DNA of 64,000 nucleotides from Rhizobium sp. Leaf262 (GCF_001422245.1 NZ_LMMM01000020.1:62001-126000), one strand, 5' to 3'. Shown: positions 35,235 to 46,007, counted from the first letter of the stretch. The notes: generated by a model not told the origin, from the letters alone. Program-made: numbers and translations.

Positions 35235-36481
35235 AGCGATGCACCGTTCTGAGATATCTTAGCTGCAGCATCCGCGCCTTCGCTCGGATTTTTCACCATG
35301 ACGTGTGTCCCGTTGGTCAAGCTCGCCTGCCCTTCGGTCACGACAGTCTCGCCCTGCGCCAATCCCTGCGATATGCCAGCACTATTACCGTCGCTCACAG
35401 CCACCGTCACTTTGCGTTGCTCAACGGTGTTGTCAGGCTTTACCACATAACAAACGTAGCCACCCGACAATGGCTGAAGCGCCACCATGGGGACGACGAC
35501 CAGATTGTCCGCCTGTCCCGCCTTGACATCGACCTTTAACGATTGTCCCGGCCAGAATTTCTCTCCCTCATTATCCAGAAGCATCCGCAGCTTGAATGTG
35601 CCGGAAGCCGCATCAACGAGGTTATCGATAAACACGATCTTGCCGGTAGCGGAACTGTTGGCCGGATCACCTTGCGTCGGATACACCTCGGCCGTCAGAC
35701 TGTTGTTGGTCAGCGTGGTGCGGATGAGATCGAGATCGGGCTCCGGTAGCATGAACTCCGCATAAACCGGCTTCATCTGGGTCAGCAGCACCACATCCGT
35801 GCCCGGGGCGACATAAGCACCGGCGGAAAACAGCATAGCCCCGAGCTTACCGTCGAAAGGCGCGCGTATCTGGGTTTGCGACAGGGTGACTTTATCGGCG
35901 GCGATATTGGCCTGATCGACCAGCAAGGTCGCAGCCGCCTGTTTGGCGGCAGATTCGGCATCGCTGACCTGCTGCTGCGTATCGACACCCGTCTTGGCCA
36001 ATGTCTGCACCCGGTTAAGCGTGGCATTCGCAGCATCAAGCGTCGCCTGATCCTTGACAAGCTGGGCTTCGTCACGCTGGATATTTGCCTTTATCGTGCG
36101 GTCATCGAGCTGGATCAGGAGATCTCCCGCCTTCACCTCTGCGCCGTCCTTACCCAGCACATTGGCAACGATGCCAGAAATCGGACTGGTGAGCGCCGTG
36201 GAAGCCACCGGCACGATGGTGCCGATCGTTTCGCGCATGATGGGCAACGAGCCGGTCTTGGCAACGGCCACCGTAACGGCGATCGCACGGCCACCAGCCT
36301 GGGCTGACCCGCCATGCCGTTCACCATTCCTTGACTGCCCTGAACCAGAGGCGTGCGCCGTATCCTTGGTCGCGCTCGTCTGGCTTGCCCAAGCAGGAAG
36401 ATAGGGCTGCAAATCGCTGCGATAGACGAAAAGCAGTACCGAAAAGGCCGCGACCGCCACGAGGGTTAAAATGTACTTCAT
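35231..36481 (-). CDS. RND efflux periplasmic adaptor (MdtA/HlyD-like)
   Basis: Membrane-fusion protein of 416 residues from the ATG at 36481, which has AAAGGA 7 bases upstream; the frame is open 20 codons further but without a ribosome site. It has one N-terminal membrane anchor (ILTLVAVAAFSVLLFVY), a low-complexity linker rich in Gly and Ser, the lipoyl halves (SGIVANVLGKDGAEVKAGDLLIQLD and IRAPFDGKLG) around a coiled-coil hairpin with many Ala and Gln, and a beta-barrel domain. It links the pump to the outer-membrane channel. Confidence 0.93.
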   Translation of the reverse strand: MKYILTLVAVAAFSVLLFVYRSDLQPYLPAWASQTSATKDTAHASGSGQSRNGERHGGSAQAGGRAIAVTVAVAKTGSLPIMRETIGTIVPVASTALTSPISGIVANVLGKDGAEVKAGDLLIQLDDRTIKANIQRDEAQLVKDQATLDAANATLNRVQTLAKTGVDTQQQVSDAESAAKQAAATLLVDQANIAADKVTLSQTQIRAPFDGKLGAMLFSAGAYVAPGTDVVLLTQMKPVYAEFMLPEPDLDLIRTTLTNNSLTAEVYPTQGDPANSSATGKIVFIDNLVDAASGTFKLRMLLDNEGEKFWPGQSLKVDVKAGQADNLVVVPMVALQPLSGGYVCYVVKPDNTVEQRKVTVAVSDGNSAGISQGLAQGETVVTEGQASLTNGTHVMVKNPSEGADAAAKISQNGASL

Positions 36482-36867
36482 CCGGTAGTCCTTTGGAGGA
36501 TATGAATCCGATGGACAGAAGGCACGTCGCCTATGAAGCACAAAGGTTTTTGACTTACTGAAGGAACAGTAAATACATCGTCCTTTGCGCAGGCATTACA
36601 TTTCGATCAGTATAGTTCTATAGAAATTACGGTTGTATTACGCCGCTGATGCCATCAGAGCCATCATTTGCACCCTGCGACTTGAAGACGACGCAACCAT
36701 CGTTTTTCCCTGCACACTTAACGCGCCAAACACTGAAAACGAAAGATGATGGAAGATTAAATTACTGTAATCTGTAGGAGATTTAGAATTTCGACATATG
36801 ACGAGCACAGCTGAGCGAAAGTGCGCTCATCCAAAAAAATCATGCCAGAAAGAACTTAGATGGCAGC
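36482..36867 (-). promoter_or_regulatory. Upstream region of the RND pump operon with inverted repeats
   Basis: This 386-base stretch lies between the end of the phytase-like gene and the pump operon. No gene is apparent. The inverted repeat TTACTG-N6-CAGTAA at 36555-36572 lies 74-91 bases before the adaptor start. On the minus strand TATACT at 36609-36614 is a possible -10 upstream of it, so a repressor on the repeat would block transcription. A second inverted repeat, TGAGCG-N6-CGCTCA, is at 36812-36829. No regulator gene is adjacent to this pump. Confidence 0.4.
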
Positions 36868-37917
36868 TTATTCCGTCAACTTGAACTCGAGCATGACGTT
36901 TCTCTGAAGAAAAGAGTGGTTGTCGTCGGAAACGAGGATGAGACGAAGCGAACCATCCGGCGCCTTCACAACATCGAGACCTTCCATATTGTCAATCTGG
37001 TAGGACAGATCAGCCTCGAGAAGGATGTCTCCATCGACGACGGCACCGGGCCTGATCGCATCGGCCTTGATGCGGCGGATGCGCATGCCGATCCCCTCCG
37101 CAAAATTGAACCGTCGCTCAAGCAGGAGAAGATCGCCATCAGGCAAAAATGCGCCATCGGTGACGGAAAAGGACGCGTTTTTTGCCACTGCAAAAAGTCC
37201 CTTTCGCGGACCCTCTAGAACAGCCGCAAAGAGGTTGCCATTTCTGTCAAGACTGGCCTCGGCGACCGTCACCATAGCGCCCTTCAAGGGTCCGTCGGCA
37301 GGCGAGAGTGCGAGCGTCTCCATGCCTGCGTTTCGACGAAACTCGCTATCGGGAATAAGGTGCGGCAAATGCCCGACCGGCTTTGCAGTCACACGATTTT
37401 CGTAAGGATAGATATCGATTCGCGGTTGTTGCTCATAACTGACGAAAGCCTGCACACCGCGCACTGCCAGCCCCTCGGCATCCATGTCCACTTTACGCTT
37501 TGCCGCCTGCCCGTTTTGGTCCAGCATCGCATCGATGCTGACATTCGACAAACCGGAGAGTGCGCCGGTCGCACCCCGTTCCAGCGTGCCGCTCATCCAG
37601 TGTCCGGTATCCAGCACCGCCAGAAAATTCTGTCCATCCAGCAAAAAACGAATGCTGGAGATGGCACCGAACAGTGGCTCGGGTGATTTCATGAGCAAAC
37701 CGCCCATAAACTCCAGCTTGCCGAAGTGCTTCTGAGCAGACCCGACCTTGAAATCCATTATAGGCTGCGCCGTGACCTCGACGCGAATGGTCGAGGCCGC
37801 CATCTCGTCAGGAAAAAGCGTGGCTGCAACGAGACCGATCACCGTGAAGAACCGCACGACTTTGCGGCCCGCGAGCCTAGCTCGCACGGCGCATCCTGCC
37901 AGAGCGGCGCGGGGCAT
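36868..37917 (-). CDS. Phytase-like esterase-domain protein
   Basis: Exported protein of 349 residues of the esterase-like activity of phytase family (COG4246 type), predicted beta-propeller. I recognise it from [57 protein letters not shown] and [26 protein letters not shown] signal sequence lies after a basic stretch ([16 protein letters not shown]). The ATG at 37917 overlaps the end of cobT by 41 bases; a GTG at 37857 would give a cleaner signal peptide and no overlap, so the start is uncertain. Its substrate is unknown. It is often found just after cobT in rhizobia. Confidence 0.82.
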   Translation of the reverse strand: MPRAALAGCAVRARLAGRKVVRFFTVIGLVAATLFPDEMAASTIRVEVTAQPIMDFKVGSAQKHFGKLEFMGGLLMKSPEPLFGAISSIRFLLDGQNFLAVLDTGHWMSGTLERGATGALSGLSNVSIDAMLDQNGQAAKRKVDMDAEGLAVRGVQAFVSYEQQPRIDIYPYENRVTAKPVGHLPHLIPDSEFRRNAGMETLALSPADGPLKGAMVTVAEASLDRNGNLFAAVLEGPRKGLFAVAKNASFSVTDGAFLPDGDLLLLERRFNFAEGIGMRIRRIKADAIRPGAVVDGDILLEADLSYQIDNMEGLDVVKAPDGSLRLILVSDDNHSFLQRNVMLEFKLTE

Positions 37918-39781
37918 TGCTCGTATCCTCGAACAACGCAGCCAACTGTTCGGTCATCGCACCTGCGAGCTCGTCGGCATCGACAATGGTAACGGCACGC
38001 TGGTAGTAACGCGTGACGTCGTGACCAATGCCGATGGCCAGCAGTTCCACAGAGGAGCGCGTCTCGATCTGCTCGATCACTGCACGAAGATGTCGCTCCA
38101 AGTAGTTGCCCGGATTGACCGAAAGCGTGGAATCATCCACTGGCGCGCCGTCCGAGATCATCATCATGATCTTGCGCTGCTCGGGGCGATTGATGAGGCG
38201 ATTGTGCGCCCACATCAGCGCTTCGCCGTCGATGTTTTCCTTCAGCAAGCCTTCGCGCATCATCAGACCGAGATTGCGGCGTGCACGACGCCATGGGGCA
38301 TCTGCGGATTTGTAGACGATGTGGCGCAGATCGTTGAGGCGACCGGGAGACGGCGGCTTGCCACCCGCCAGCCACTGCTCGCGCGACTGTCCGCCCTTCC
38401 AGGCCTTGGTGGTGAAGCCGAGGATTTCGACCTTTACGCCCGAGCGCTCCAGCGTGCGCGCCAGAATATCGGCGCAGGTGGCAGCAACCGTGATCGGGCG
38501 GCCACGCATTGAGCCGGAATTGTCGATGACCAGCGACACGACCGTATCGCGGAATTTGGTGTCGCGTTCCTTCTTGAAGGACAGCGGCTGCATGGGATCG
38601 ATGACCAGACGCACCAGACGCGCCGGATCGAGATAGCCTTCCTCCAGATCGAAGTCCCAGGAGCGGTTCTGCTGCGCCATCAGGCGGCGTTGCAGACGGT
38701 TGGCCAAGCGACCGACCGCACCTTGCAAATGGGCAAGCTGTTTGTCGAGGAAAGCGCGCAACCGATCCAGCTCGGCTTCGTCGCAAAGCTCTTCGGCAGA
38801 AATTTCCTCATCGAATTCCTGCGTGAAGATGCGGTAATCCACCTTCTCGTTGAAGTCGTCGAAGGGGCTGTTGGGTCGGCGGGTTTCGCCCGGTGTTTCG
38901 GAGTCCTCATCGAGGTCGTCGGACATTTCGTCCTCCGACATCTCTGCGCCATCCATCTCGCCGTCTTCCATCTGCTCCTGAGAGGCTTCGCTCTCTTCGG
39001 CAGGGGCGGCATCGGACCCGGCCTCTTCTTCGACCTGCTCGTCCTGCGTTTCATTGCTGGCGGGCTGGTCTTCTTCGGATTCGGCTTCCTGGCTTTCCGG
39101 CTGATCGTCTTCGTCACCGAAATCTTCCGCCATCTGCATGGAAGTCAACATCTTGCGGATGAGTTTCGAAAAGGCCTTCTGGTCTTCGACAACCTTCGAC
39201 AGATCCTGAAGGTCTGCGGAGGCCTTGTCTTCGATGAAGTCGCGCCACAGATCCAGCACCTTGCCGGCGCTTTCAGGCGGCTTTTCGCCAGTGAGACGTT
39301 CGCGCACCATCATGGCGATCGCTTCGGCCAGCGGCGCGTCTTCCTGGGTGTTGATGTTGACGAAATTCGCCTTGGCGTATTTCTCGGTGTTCATGGCGCG
39401 CATATTGGCCGCCATGCCGGGCATGCGACGCGCGCCGATGGATTCGACACGCGCCTGTTCCACCGCATCGAAGATCAGCCGTGCATCCGGCCCCTGAGGG
39501 GCCATTGTGGCGTGAACGTCACTATCGTGGCAGGCAAGGCGAAGGGCCATGGAATCGCCGAGGCCACGCGTGATCGCGATTTCCTGGGCAGTCGGCTTCT
39601 TGGAGATTTCCGGCAGGCGCATACGCTCACCGGCAAGACCAGGCCGCTCATTGGCGAAGGTGACTTCGACTTCCGCATCGCCCGCAATCGAGCGCACACA
39701 TCCTGTGATAGCCTGACGCAGCGGTTCCGCATCGATCATCATTCCGGATTTGGGTCTCACATTGTCGCCGCGGCCTGCCAT
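37877..39781 (-). CDS. cobT: Aerobic cobaltochelatase subunit CobT
   Basis: Large subunit of the ATP-dependent cobaltochelatase that, with CobS and CobN, inserts cobalt into hydrogenobyrinic acid a,c-diamide in aerobic B12 synthesis. It is 634 residues from the ATG at 39781, which has AGGAAA just upstream. The central region (about 230-320) is a long acidic linker rich in Glu, Asp, Ser and Gln. The C-terminal VWA domain has the MIDAS motif DNSGSM and later [11 protein letters not shown]. Length and layout match the known CobT (about 631 residues). cobS is 99 bases upstream on the same strand; cobN is not in the window. Confidence 0.96.
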   Translation of the reverse strand: MAGRGDNVRPKSGMMIDAEPLRQAITGCVRSIAGDAEVEVTFANERPGLAGERMRLPEISKKPTAQEIAITRGLGDSMALRLACHDSDVHATMAPQGPDARLIFDAVEQARVESIGARRMPGMAANMRAMNTEKYAKANFVNINTQEDAPLAEAIAMMVRERLTGEKPPESAGKVLDLWRDFIEDKASADLQDLSKVVEDQKAFSKLIRKMLTSMQMAEDFGDEDDQPESQEAESEEDQPASNETQDEQVEEEAGSDAAPAEESEASQEQMEDGEMDGAEMSEDEMSDDLDEDSETPGETRRPNSPFDDFNEKVDYRIFTQEFDEEISAEELCDEAELDRLRAFLDKQLAHLQGAVGRLANRLQRRLMAQQNRSWDFDLEEGYLDPARLVRLVIDPMQPLSFKKERDTKFRDTVVSLVIDNSGSMRGRPITVAATCADILARTLERSGVKVEILGFTTKAWKGGQSREQWLAGGKPPSPGRLNDLRHIVYKSADAPWRRARRNLGLMMREGLLKENIDGEALMWAHNRLINRPEQRKIMMMISDGAPVDDSTLSVNPGNYLERHLRAVIEQIETRSSVELLAIGIGHDVTRYYQRAVTIVDADELAGAMTEQLAALFEDTSNAPRRSGRMRRAS

Positions 39782-39879
39782 TGTCTTTCCTGTCGATTCC
39801 AGAACGTCACCCATCCACCGGGGTATCAGGGTGACGTCTTCAACTCATGAGTGACACTCTCCGGGAAAACCGGGGAATA

Positions 39880-40869
39880 TCAGGCGCTGAGAACGATGTT
39901 CGCAGCGCTTTCCTTCAACTCGACGCCGAATGCGCGCTGATAATGCTCAGCCACCAGCGTCCGCTCCAGCTCATCGCACTTATTGAGGAAGGTGACGCGG
40001 AAGGCAAAAGCGACATCACCGAAGATATCGGCATTTTCCGCCCAGGTGATGACGGTACGCGGGCTCATGACGGTGGACAGATCGCCATTGACGAAGGCCG
40101 AGCGCGTCAGATCGGCGACGCGCACCATCTTGGACGCGGTTTCGCGGCCCTTCGCGTTGTCGAGGCTTTTGACCTTCGCAACCACGATGTCCACTTCCTG
40201 CTGATGCGGCAGATAGTTCAGCGTCGTCACAACGGACCAGCGGTCCATCTGCGCCTGGTTGATCTGCTGCGTGCCGTGGTAGAGGCCGGTCGTGTCACCA
40301 AGGCCAACGGTGTTGGCGGTCGCAAAAATGCGGAATGCGGGGTGCGGACGGATGACGCGGCTCTGGTCGAGCAGGGTCAGGCGTCCAGACGATTCGAGCA
40401 CGCGCTGAATGACGAACATCACGTCCGGGCGTCCGGCATCGTACTCGTCGAAGACAAGCGCAACATTGTGCTGGTAGGCCCAAGGCAGAATGCCGTCCTT
40501 GAATTCGGTTACCTGCTTGCCGTCCTTCAGAACGATGGCATCCTTGCCAACGAGATCGATACGACTGACATGGCTATCGAGGTTGACGCGAACGCACGGC
40601 CAGTTAAGGCGGGCAGCGACCTGTTCGATATGGGTGGATTTACCAGTGCCGTGAAAGCCGGAGACCATGACGCGGCGATTGTGCGCAAAGCCAGCGAGAA
40701 TGGCCAGAGTCGTGTCGCGGTCGAAAAGATAGTCCGGGTCCAAGTCGGGCACATAGGCGTCGCCCTTAGAATAGGCAGGCACGCGCAAATCCGTGTCGAT
40801 ACCGAAAACATCACGCACGGAAACTGTGGTATCCGGCAGGTTGGTAATATCCAGGTCAATTTTGCTCAT
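39880..40869 (-). CDS. cobS: Aerobic cobaltochelatase subunit CobS
   Basis: AAA+ ATPase of the cobaltochelatase, 329 residues from the ATG at 40869 (GGAG 6 bases upstream). Walker A GFHGTGKS is at 71-78, Walker [10 protein letters not shown] near 140, and sensor region [11 protein letters not shown] near 190. It forms a chaperone-like ring with CobT that drives cobalt insertion. The order J-domain gene, cobS, cobT on one strand is the usual rhizobial arrangement. Confidence 0.96.
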   Translation of the reverse strand: MSKIDLDITNLPDTTVSVRDVFGIDTDLRVPAYSKGDAYVPDLDPDYLFDRDTTLAILAGFAHNRRVMVSGFHGTGKSTHIEQVAARLNWPCVRVNLDSHVSRIDLVGKDAIVLKDGKQVTEFKDGILPWAYQHNVALVFDEYDAGRPDVMFVIQRVLESSGRLTLLDQSRVIRPHPAFRIFATANTVGLGDTTGLYHGTQQINQAQMDRWSVVTTLNYLPHQQEVDIVVAKVKSLDNAKGRETASKMVRVADLTRSAFVNGDLSTVMSPRTVITWAENADIFGDVAFAFRVTFLNKCDELERTLVAEHYQRAFGVELKESAANIVLSA

Positions 40870-40933
40870 AACGTCTCCAAGGCGGGTAGCAGCCACCCGG
40901 CCACATATCTATCAGGCGGTCACAGGAAAGGGC

Positions 40934-41551
40934 TTAGCAGAAACCGGATTGCTTTAACAATTGGTAGGCTTGAATAACAGCCCGAAAACGCTCTTCCGAT
41001 CCGCGATCACCACCATTAGCATCAGGATGGTGCTTTTTGACAAGCTCCTTATAGCTGCGTTTGATCTGTTCCCGTGTCGCATTCACACTGAGGCCCAGCG
41101 TGTCGAAGGCCTTCTGTTCCAAAGTCTTGAGCTTGCGGCTCTGCTGGTAGCGAGGCCCGCCGGAGCGCCCCTGCCCGGCAAAGCCGAAGGGATCGCGAAT
41201 GCGTGCATTGGCCGCGCCCGAACGAAGGGTCGAATGCAGCGGGCTATCGCTGGCGGTTTTGTTGACGCCGACAGTCCATGTGGGGCGATGGCCAGTGATG
41301 GCCTCTTTCTGGTAACGGGCGATTTCGTTGTCCGATAGGCCGGAAAAATAGTTGTAGCCCTTGTTGTAATCCTTCACGTGCTCAAAACAGAACATGAAGA
41401 ATTGCCCCTCGGCATTGCGGCCGACGGGAGCGCGGTGAACGCCCGGCTTGTCGCACCCATCCCACTGGCAGGTCGGCGCCTTGATTTCAGGCTCCGGCTC
41501 CCGTCTGCGGCGTGTGCGAATGCGGTCGAAATATTTCGAATCCAGTTTCAT
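40934..41551 (-). CDS. J-domain (DnaJ-like) protein with N-terminal Cys motif
   Basis: Protein of 205 residues with a J domain at its C-terminal end (about 147-205) and the HPD tripeptide at 175-177, so it should stimulate an Hsp70. The N-terminal half is not a standard DnaJ part: it has C28-x4-C33 and C55-x2-H58, a pattern that could bind zinc or a metal cluster, and a conserved aromatic stretch (YNKGYNYFSGLSD). There is no Gly/Phe region or DnaJ zinc finger. It lies upstream of cobS on the same strand and diverges from bolA. A role in metal or cluster maturation is possible but unproven. Confidence 0.9.
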   Translation of the reverse strand: MKLDSKYFDRIRTRRRREPEPEIKAPTCQWDGCDKPGVHRAPVGRNAEGQFFMFCFEHVKDYNKGYNYFSGLSDNEIARYQKEAITGHRPTWTVGVNKTASDSPLHSTLRSGAANARIRDPFGFAGQGRSGGPRYQQSRKLKTLEQKAFDTLGLSVNATREQIKRSYKELVKKHHPDANGGDRGSEERFRAVIQAYQLLKQSGFC

Positions 41552-41664
41552 GGTACCCTAATTATGGGACGCGAAAGCGCGCCAAACAAGAATTGACAAA
41601 GCGGAATGTTGCAGGCTTTTAGAGAGCCCCTTCGACACGCAATACTGATTTGGAGACTGAACAG

Positions 41665-41946
41665 ATGCCCCTGCGAGAGCGCATAGAAAACAAGCTCAAC
41701 GAGACGTTTTCGCCAGTTCGGCTGAATGTGATCGATGAGAGCCACCTGCATGCGGGTCACCAGCCGGACATGACCGGCACCGGCGAAACGCATATGCGGG
41801 TTCAGATAGTGTCGGAGAGCTTTTCCGGCAAGTCACGGGTAGACCGCCACCGCGCTATCAATGCACTTTTAAAGCCGGAACTCGACGCGGGCCTGCATGC
41901 GCTGGCCATCGAAGTCGCAGCCCCGGGTGAAAACACCCGGTTCTGA
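41665..41946 (+). CDS. BolA family protein
   Basis: Small BolA/IbaG-type protein, 93 residues from the ATG at 41665 (GGAG 9 bases upstream); an in-frame TTG at 41650 is less likely. It has the BolA fold markers DESHLHAGH with the cluster-ligand-type histidine and RVDRHRAINALL in the C-terminal helix. BolA proteins bind monothiol glutaredoxins through a shared iron-sulfur cluster and affect iron regulation and cell shape. It is divergent from the J-domain gene and convergent with aroB, 12 bases away. Confidence 0.93.
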   Translation: MPLRERIENKLNETFSPVRLNVIDESHLHAGHQPDMTGTGETHMRVQIVSESFSGKSRVDRHRAINALLKPELDAGLHALAIEVAAPGENTRF

Positions 41947-41958
41947 AGCCTGCGGACT

Positions 41959-43092
41959 TTATCCGGGGTGCTTTTCGGTGAGGAAGGATTGCACTTCTGA
42001 AGCGGCGACATCGTCGGCGACGAAGGACTGCCCGATACCATGCGTGAGGATGAAGGTGAGCTTGCCGCCCTTGACCTTCTTGTCCTGCGCAATCGCCGTC
42101 ATCAGCGTTTCCACCGGCGGCAGTTCTCCGGGAATGTCCTTCATGGTCGTCGGAAGGCCGACAGCTTTCAAATGCGCTTCGACACGGGCGGCATCGTCAG
42201 GGCTTGCCAGGTTTAGACGCGCCGAGAACTGATGCGCCAGCACCATACCGATAGCAACACCTTCGCCATGGACCAGACGTTTGCTGTCATACTCGGTTGC
42301 CGCTTCCAGCGCGTGGCCAAAGGTGTGGCCGAGATTGAGAAGGGCGCGGACGCCGTTTTCCTTCTCGTCGGCCACGACCACATCGGCCTTGGCCTGGCAA
42401 CTCGTCGCGATCGCCTGAATACGGGCCGGGCCGCCTTTCAGAACGTCACTCCAGTTATTTTCCAGCCATTCGAAAAACTCCGGCTTGTCGATGAGGCCGT
42501 ATTTGACCACTTCGGCATAACCGGCGCGAAATTCGCGAACGCTGAGCGTATCCAGCGCGGCCGTATCTGCCAGAACCAGATCTGGCTGGTGGAATACGCC
42601 CAGCAAATTCTTGCCGTGACGGGAATTGATGCCCGTTTTCCCACCCACGGACGAATCGACCTGCGCCAGCAGCGACGTTGGGATTTGTACGAAACGCACG
42701 CCGCGACGCACGATACCCGCCGCAAAACCTGCGAGATCGCCTATGACGCCGCCACCGAGCGCAATCACGGCATCGTTCCGCTCGACACGGGCAGCCAGAA
42801 CGGTGTCGCACACCGTAACCAGATGGTCGAAACTCTTGGTCTTCTCACCCGCCGGAAGCGTCAGGGACACGGCTTCGATACCGTCCGTCTGCAAACCGTC
42901 CATCAGTGCTTCGAGATACAGCGGCGCGACATGCTCATCGGTTATGATCGCCGCACGCTTGCCCTTCAGTCGAGAGGAAATTTCCCCACCGGCGCGCGCC
43001 ACCAGACCCGGACCAATCAGAATGTCATAGGCTCTGTCGCCCAGAGGAACATGCACGAGGCGCTCGTCGATATGGATATCATGCGATGTCAT
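41959..43092 (-). CDS. aroB: 3-Dehydroquinate synthase
   Basis: Second enzyme of the shikimate pathway, converting DAHP to 3-dehydroquinate; 377 residues, normal length. NAD- and metal-site landmarks are present: [39 protein letters not shown], the metal ligands in EVVKYG and GHTFGHALE, and GEGVAIGM. The start lies 3 bases after the aroK stop, so the two are co-expressed, the common arrangement in bacteria. Confidence 0.97.
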   Translation of the reverse strand: MTSHDIHIDERLVHVPLGDRAYDILIGPGLVARAGGEISSRLKGKRAAIITDEHVAPLYLEALMDGLQTDGIEAVSLTLPAGEKTKSFDHLVTVCDTVLAARVERNDAVIALGGGVIGDLAGFAAGIVRRGVRFVQIPTSLLAQVDSSVGGKTGINSRHGKNLLGVFHQPDLVLADTAALDTLSVREFRAGYAEVVKYGLIDKPEFFEWLENNWSDVLKGGPARIQAIATSCQAKADVVVADEKENGVRALLNLGHTFGHALEAATEYDSKRLVHGEGVAIGMVLAHQFSARLNLASPDDAARVEAHLKAVGLPTTMKDIPGELPPVETLMTAIAQDKKVKGGKLTFILTHGIGQSFVADDVAASEVQSFLTEKHPG

Positions 43093-43095
43093 GGA

Positions 43096-43692
43096 TCATG
43101 CCTTCTGCTCTGCACCGAGGATCGCTTCCAGTACCTCGCTGACGATGATTTCCTTGCGGACATCGCGGGACTCGATCGTAATGTCGGCTTGTTCGTAAAT
43201 CGGATAGCGGCGCTCCATGAGCGCCATCAGTGTGGCTTTTGGATTCTCGGTTTTCAGCAGCGGACGATTGTCCCGTTTATTGACTCGCTCCCAAAGCACC
43301 TCGATGTCCGCTTTCAGCCACATGGAGATACTGCCGCGTTTGATGTGCTTGCGCGTGCTGTCGTTGATGAAGGCACCACCGCCGGTCGACACGACCTTCG
43401 GGCCACCTCGAAGCAGACGCTTGATGACCCGTTTTTCCAGCGCGCGAAACTCATCCTCACCGTACGAAGCGAAAAGTTCGGCGATCGACATGCGTGAAAC
43501 GCGCTCGATTTCCACATCGGTATCGACGAAAGGGATTTTGAGTTGCTGCGCGACAAGCCTGCCTATGGCGGATTTGCCCGCACCCATCAAACCCACGAAA
43601 ACGAGATTTCGTCTTCCGAGCTTTGCCCGCGCTCTTTCACCTATGGATTTCTCACCCATGAAAGGATGAAAACTTGTGTTGATTTCGCTCAT
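43096..43692 (-). CDS. aroK: Shikimate kinase
   Basis: Shikimate-pathway kinase, 198 residues from the ATG at 43692; an in-frame TTG at 43743 is unlikely. Walker A GLMGAGKS is at 34-41, followed by the shikimate-binding DTD (PFVDTDVEIE), the FR pair in EDEFRALEK and GGGAF. The extra N-terminal 25 residues are common in alphaproteobacteria. It is the first gene of aroK-aroB and diverges from a small membrane-protein gene upstream of xerD. Confidence 0.96.
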   Translation of the reverse strand: MSEINTSFHPFMGEKSIGERARAKLGRRNLVFVGLMGAGKSAIGRLVAQQLKIPFVDTDVEIERVSRMSIAELFASYGEDEFRALEKRVIKRLLRGGPKVVSTGGGAFINDSTRKHIKRGSISMWLKADIEVLWERVNKRDNRPLLKTENPKATLMALMERRYPIYEQADITIESRDVRKEIIVSEVLEAILGAEQKA

Positions 43693-43863
43693 GAATGATG
43701 GCCCGTTTGGGATCGGTATCTGCAAATGTTTACGAAGCGTCAAGCCAAATTGCGCCTTATAGAAAGAGAATCACCTTGAAGATGCGCAGCAAGGCGCACT
43801 TCCTGCACCTTGTCCTCACACACGACGCACCCGATATTACGCTAGGACCGCCTCGGAGTTACC

Positions 43864-44016
43864 ATGCCAACCCTTTTTCGATTCTTTTTCGTGCTGGCTG
43901 CCATTGCGGGCATCATATATGGCAGCATGCTCTCGCTCGTCATGCTGGTGGAGCCGCGTGAGCGGGAAGTGACGGTACGCATCCCTTCGGAACGGCTGAA
44001 CCCGCTCACGCCATGA
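43864..44016 (+). CDS. Small single-pass membrane protein upstream of xerD
   Basis: Short gene of 50 codons, MPTLFRFFFVLAAIAGIIYG at the N terminus, giving one membrane helix (about 6-30), then a charged conserved-looking tail (EPREREVTVRIPSERLNP). CGGAG lies before the ATG. It ends 20 bases before xerD and diverges from aroK. I recall a similar small protein at this position in other rhizobia, sometimes mislabelled histidine kinase; it has no kinase features. Function unknown. Confidence 0.72.
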   Translation: MPTLFRFFFVLAAIAGIIYGSMLSLVMLVEPREREVTVRIPSERLNPLTP

Positions 44017-44036
44017 GCAATCGAAAGTAGACGCTG

Positions 44037-44990
44037 ATGGCTGGGCATGATGCCGCGAGGCTGGATAGTTTTCTGGAAATGATGAGCGCCGAGCGCGGCG
44101 CGGCAGAAAACACGTTGTCATCTTATGAGCGCGATCTCACCGATCTCAAGGCGTTTCTCCAACAGCGAGACATGACGCTGGCAGAAGCGGCCACAGCAGA
44201 TCTTTCCGCCTATCTGGAGCACCTTTCAACGCAAGGCTTCGCCACGTCTTCCCAGGCGAGACGGCTGTCGTCGATGCGGCAATTCTACAAATTCCTTTAT
44301 TCCGAAGGCCTGCGTGGCGATGATCCGACCGGCATACTGGATGCACCACGCAAGGGCCGTTCGCTGCCTAAAACAATGAGCGTCAAAGATGTCACCGCAC
44401 TTCTGTCCCAGGCTTCCAGGGAGGCGGATACGGAAGGGCCCGGCCAGATGGCGCGTATTCGGATGCATCTTCTGCTGGAGCTTCTCTATGCCACCGGCAT
44501 GCGTGTAAGCGAACTCGTCGCCCTACCGAGCACCGTTCTACTGCACGAGGGGCGTTTCCTGATGATCCGGGGTAAGGGCAACAAAGATCGGATGGTGCTT
44601 TTGTCACGTGCGGCCATGGACGCCATGGAAAAATACGACAGTGCCAGAAAAACACTGCTGCACCAGAAAGACGATCAACCTGAAAGCCTCTGGCTGTTTC
44701 CCTCCAACGGCAAAGAGGGGCATCTGCCCCGACAAGTCTTTGCCCGCGATTTAAAAGACATCGCCATACGGGCTGGTCTTACCCCCTCGGCGATATCACC
44801 GCATGTCATGCGTCACGCCTTTGCCAGTCATCTTCTCCAGAACGGCGCCGATCTGCGAGCAGTGCAGGAACTGCTGGGCCATTCGGACATTTCCACGACA
44901 CAAATCTATACACATGTGTTGGAAGAACGCCTTCAAGAGCTGGTACAAACGCACCACCCCCTTGCCAAACAGGGCAAAAACCTTGATTAG
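44037..44990 (+). CDS. xerD: Tyrosine recombinase XerD
   Basis: Site-specific recombinase that with XerC resolves chromosome dimers at dif; 317 residues. The N-terminal SAM-like DNA-binding domain covers about 5-95. The catalytic set is complete: R156 (TGMRVSEL), K180 (GKGNK), H256 and R259 (HVMRH), H282 (LGHSDI) and nucleophile Y291. Close similarity to XerD and its location beside aroK and accA, rather than in a mobile element, support a housekeeping role. No att site or cargo genes are visible nearby. Confidence 0.95.
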   Translation: MAGHDAARLDSFLEMMSAERGAAENTLSSYERDLTDLKAFLQQRDMTLAEAATADLSAYLEHLSTQGFATSSQARRLSSMRQFYKFLYSEGLRGDDPTGILDAPRKGRSLPKTMSVKDVTALLSQASREADTEGPGQMARIRMHLLLELLYATGMRVSELVALPSTVLLHEGRFLMIRGKGNKDRMVLLSRAAMDAMEKYDSARKTLLHQKDDQPESLWLFPSNGKEGHLPRQVFARDLKDIAIRAGLTPSAISPHVMRHAFASHLLQNGADLRAVQELLGHSDISTTQIYTHVLEERLQELVQTHHPLAKQGKNLD

Positions 44991-45053
44991 AGCGACCGGA
45001 ACCGCCGGGGCCACCCGGTCAAACCTTGCGCAAAACGATCGGAAACGGATCTC

Positions 45054-46007
45054 ATGCACAACTACCTCGACTTCGAAAAACCTATCTCGGACCTTGAAGG
45101 CAAGATTCTCGAGTTGAAAAAACTCGCCGCCGAAGACGAGAGCATAGATACCTCGGAGGAGATTTCGCGTCTTGAGTCCCGCGTCAAGGACGCGATGCAG
45201 GACATCTACTCCAAACTGAACGCCTGGCAGAAAACGCAGGTCGCGCGTCATCCGCAGCGCCCGCATTTCGTCGATTACGCCAAGGCACTCTTTACCGATT
45301 TCACGCCATTGGCCGGTGACCGCAAGTTCGCCGAAGATGCAGCCATCCAGGCCGGACTTGGGCGCTTCAACGGCCAGCCTGTCGCCATCATCGGCCAGGA
45401 AAAGGGTAACGACACGAAGTCGCGCCTCAAGCACAATTTCGGCAGCCCACGGCCTGAAGGCTACCGCAAGGCGATCCGCGTTCTGGAACTCGCCGACCGC
45501 TTTGGCCTGCCTGTCGTGACGTTGATCGACACCGCAGGCGCATATCCAGGCGTCGGTGCGGAAGAGCGTGGTCAGGCCGAAGCAATCGCCCGTTCTACCG
45601 AAATGTGCCTCAACGCGAATGTTCCGATCGTCTCCGTCGTGATCGGCGAAGGCGGCTCCGGCGGCGCAATCGCGATTGCGACCGGCAACAGGGTCTACAT
45701 GCTCGAGCATGCGATCTATTCGGTCATTTCGCCTGAAGGTGCGGCGTCCATCCTGTGGCGTGATTCCACCCGTGCCAAGGAAGCCGCGACCAATATGCGC
45801 ATCACGTCCGACGACCTCAAGGCTCTCGGCGTCATTGACGGCATCATCCCGGAACCCTTGGGCGGCGCGCACCGCGACCCGGAAAAGGTCATCGAGGCGA
45901 CCGGCAAGACGATTGATGCGGCTCTCAAGGAACTCGTTCCCCAAGCAGGCAACCAGTTGCGCAACGAGCGCCGACAGAAATTTCTCGATATCGGCCGCAG
46001 TCTCTAA
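45054..46007 (+). CDS. accA: Acetyl-CoA carboxylase, carboxyltransferase alpha subunit
   Basis: Alpha subunit of the carboxyltransferase that, with AccD, moves CO2 from biotin to acetyl-CoA in fatty-acid synthesis; 317 residues, standard length. An N-terminal helical part with [12 protein letters not shown] is followed by the crotonase-fold domain: [35 protein letters not shown]-type [32 protein letters not shown] and [10 protein letters not shown]. It lies 63 bases after xerD and ends at a clear terminator. Confidence 0.97.
   Translation: MHNYLDFEKPISDLEGKILELKKLAAEDESIDTSEEISRLESRVKDAMQDIYSKLNAWQKTQVARHPQRPHFVDYAKALFTDFTPLAGDRKFAEDAAIQAGLGRFNGQPVAIIGQEKGNDTKSRLKHNFGSPRPEGYRKAIRVLELADRFGLPVVTLIDTAGAYPGVGAEERGQAEAIARSTEMCLNANVPIVSVVIGEGGSGGAIAIATGNRVYMLEHAIYSVISPEGAASILWRDSTRAKEAATNMRITSDDLKALGVIDGIIPEPLGGAHRDPEKVIEATGKTIDAALKELVPQAGNQLRNERRQKFLDIGRSL

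Noticed and set aside
38690-39850. 386-codon open frame opposite cobT
   Set aside because: It is the complement of the cobT acidic linker and VWA region and looks like a GC-driven shadow. cobT has clear domains; this frame has none.
42232-43497. 421-codon open frame opposite aroB and aroK
   Set aside because: It spans two well-supported genes on the other strand and encodes no recognisable family.
44037-44990. Integrase of a mobile element
   Set aside because: The tyrosine recombinase is XerD-like, sits in a housekeeping block with aroK and accA, and no att repeats, tRNA or cargo genes are nearby.
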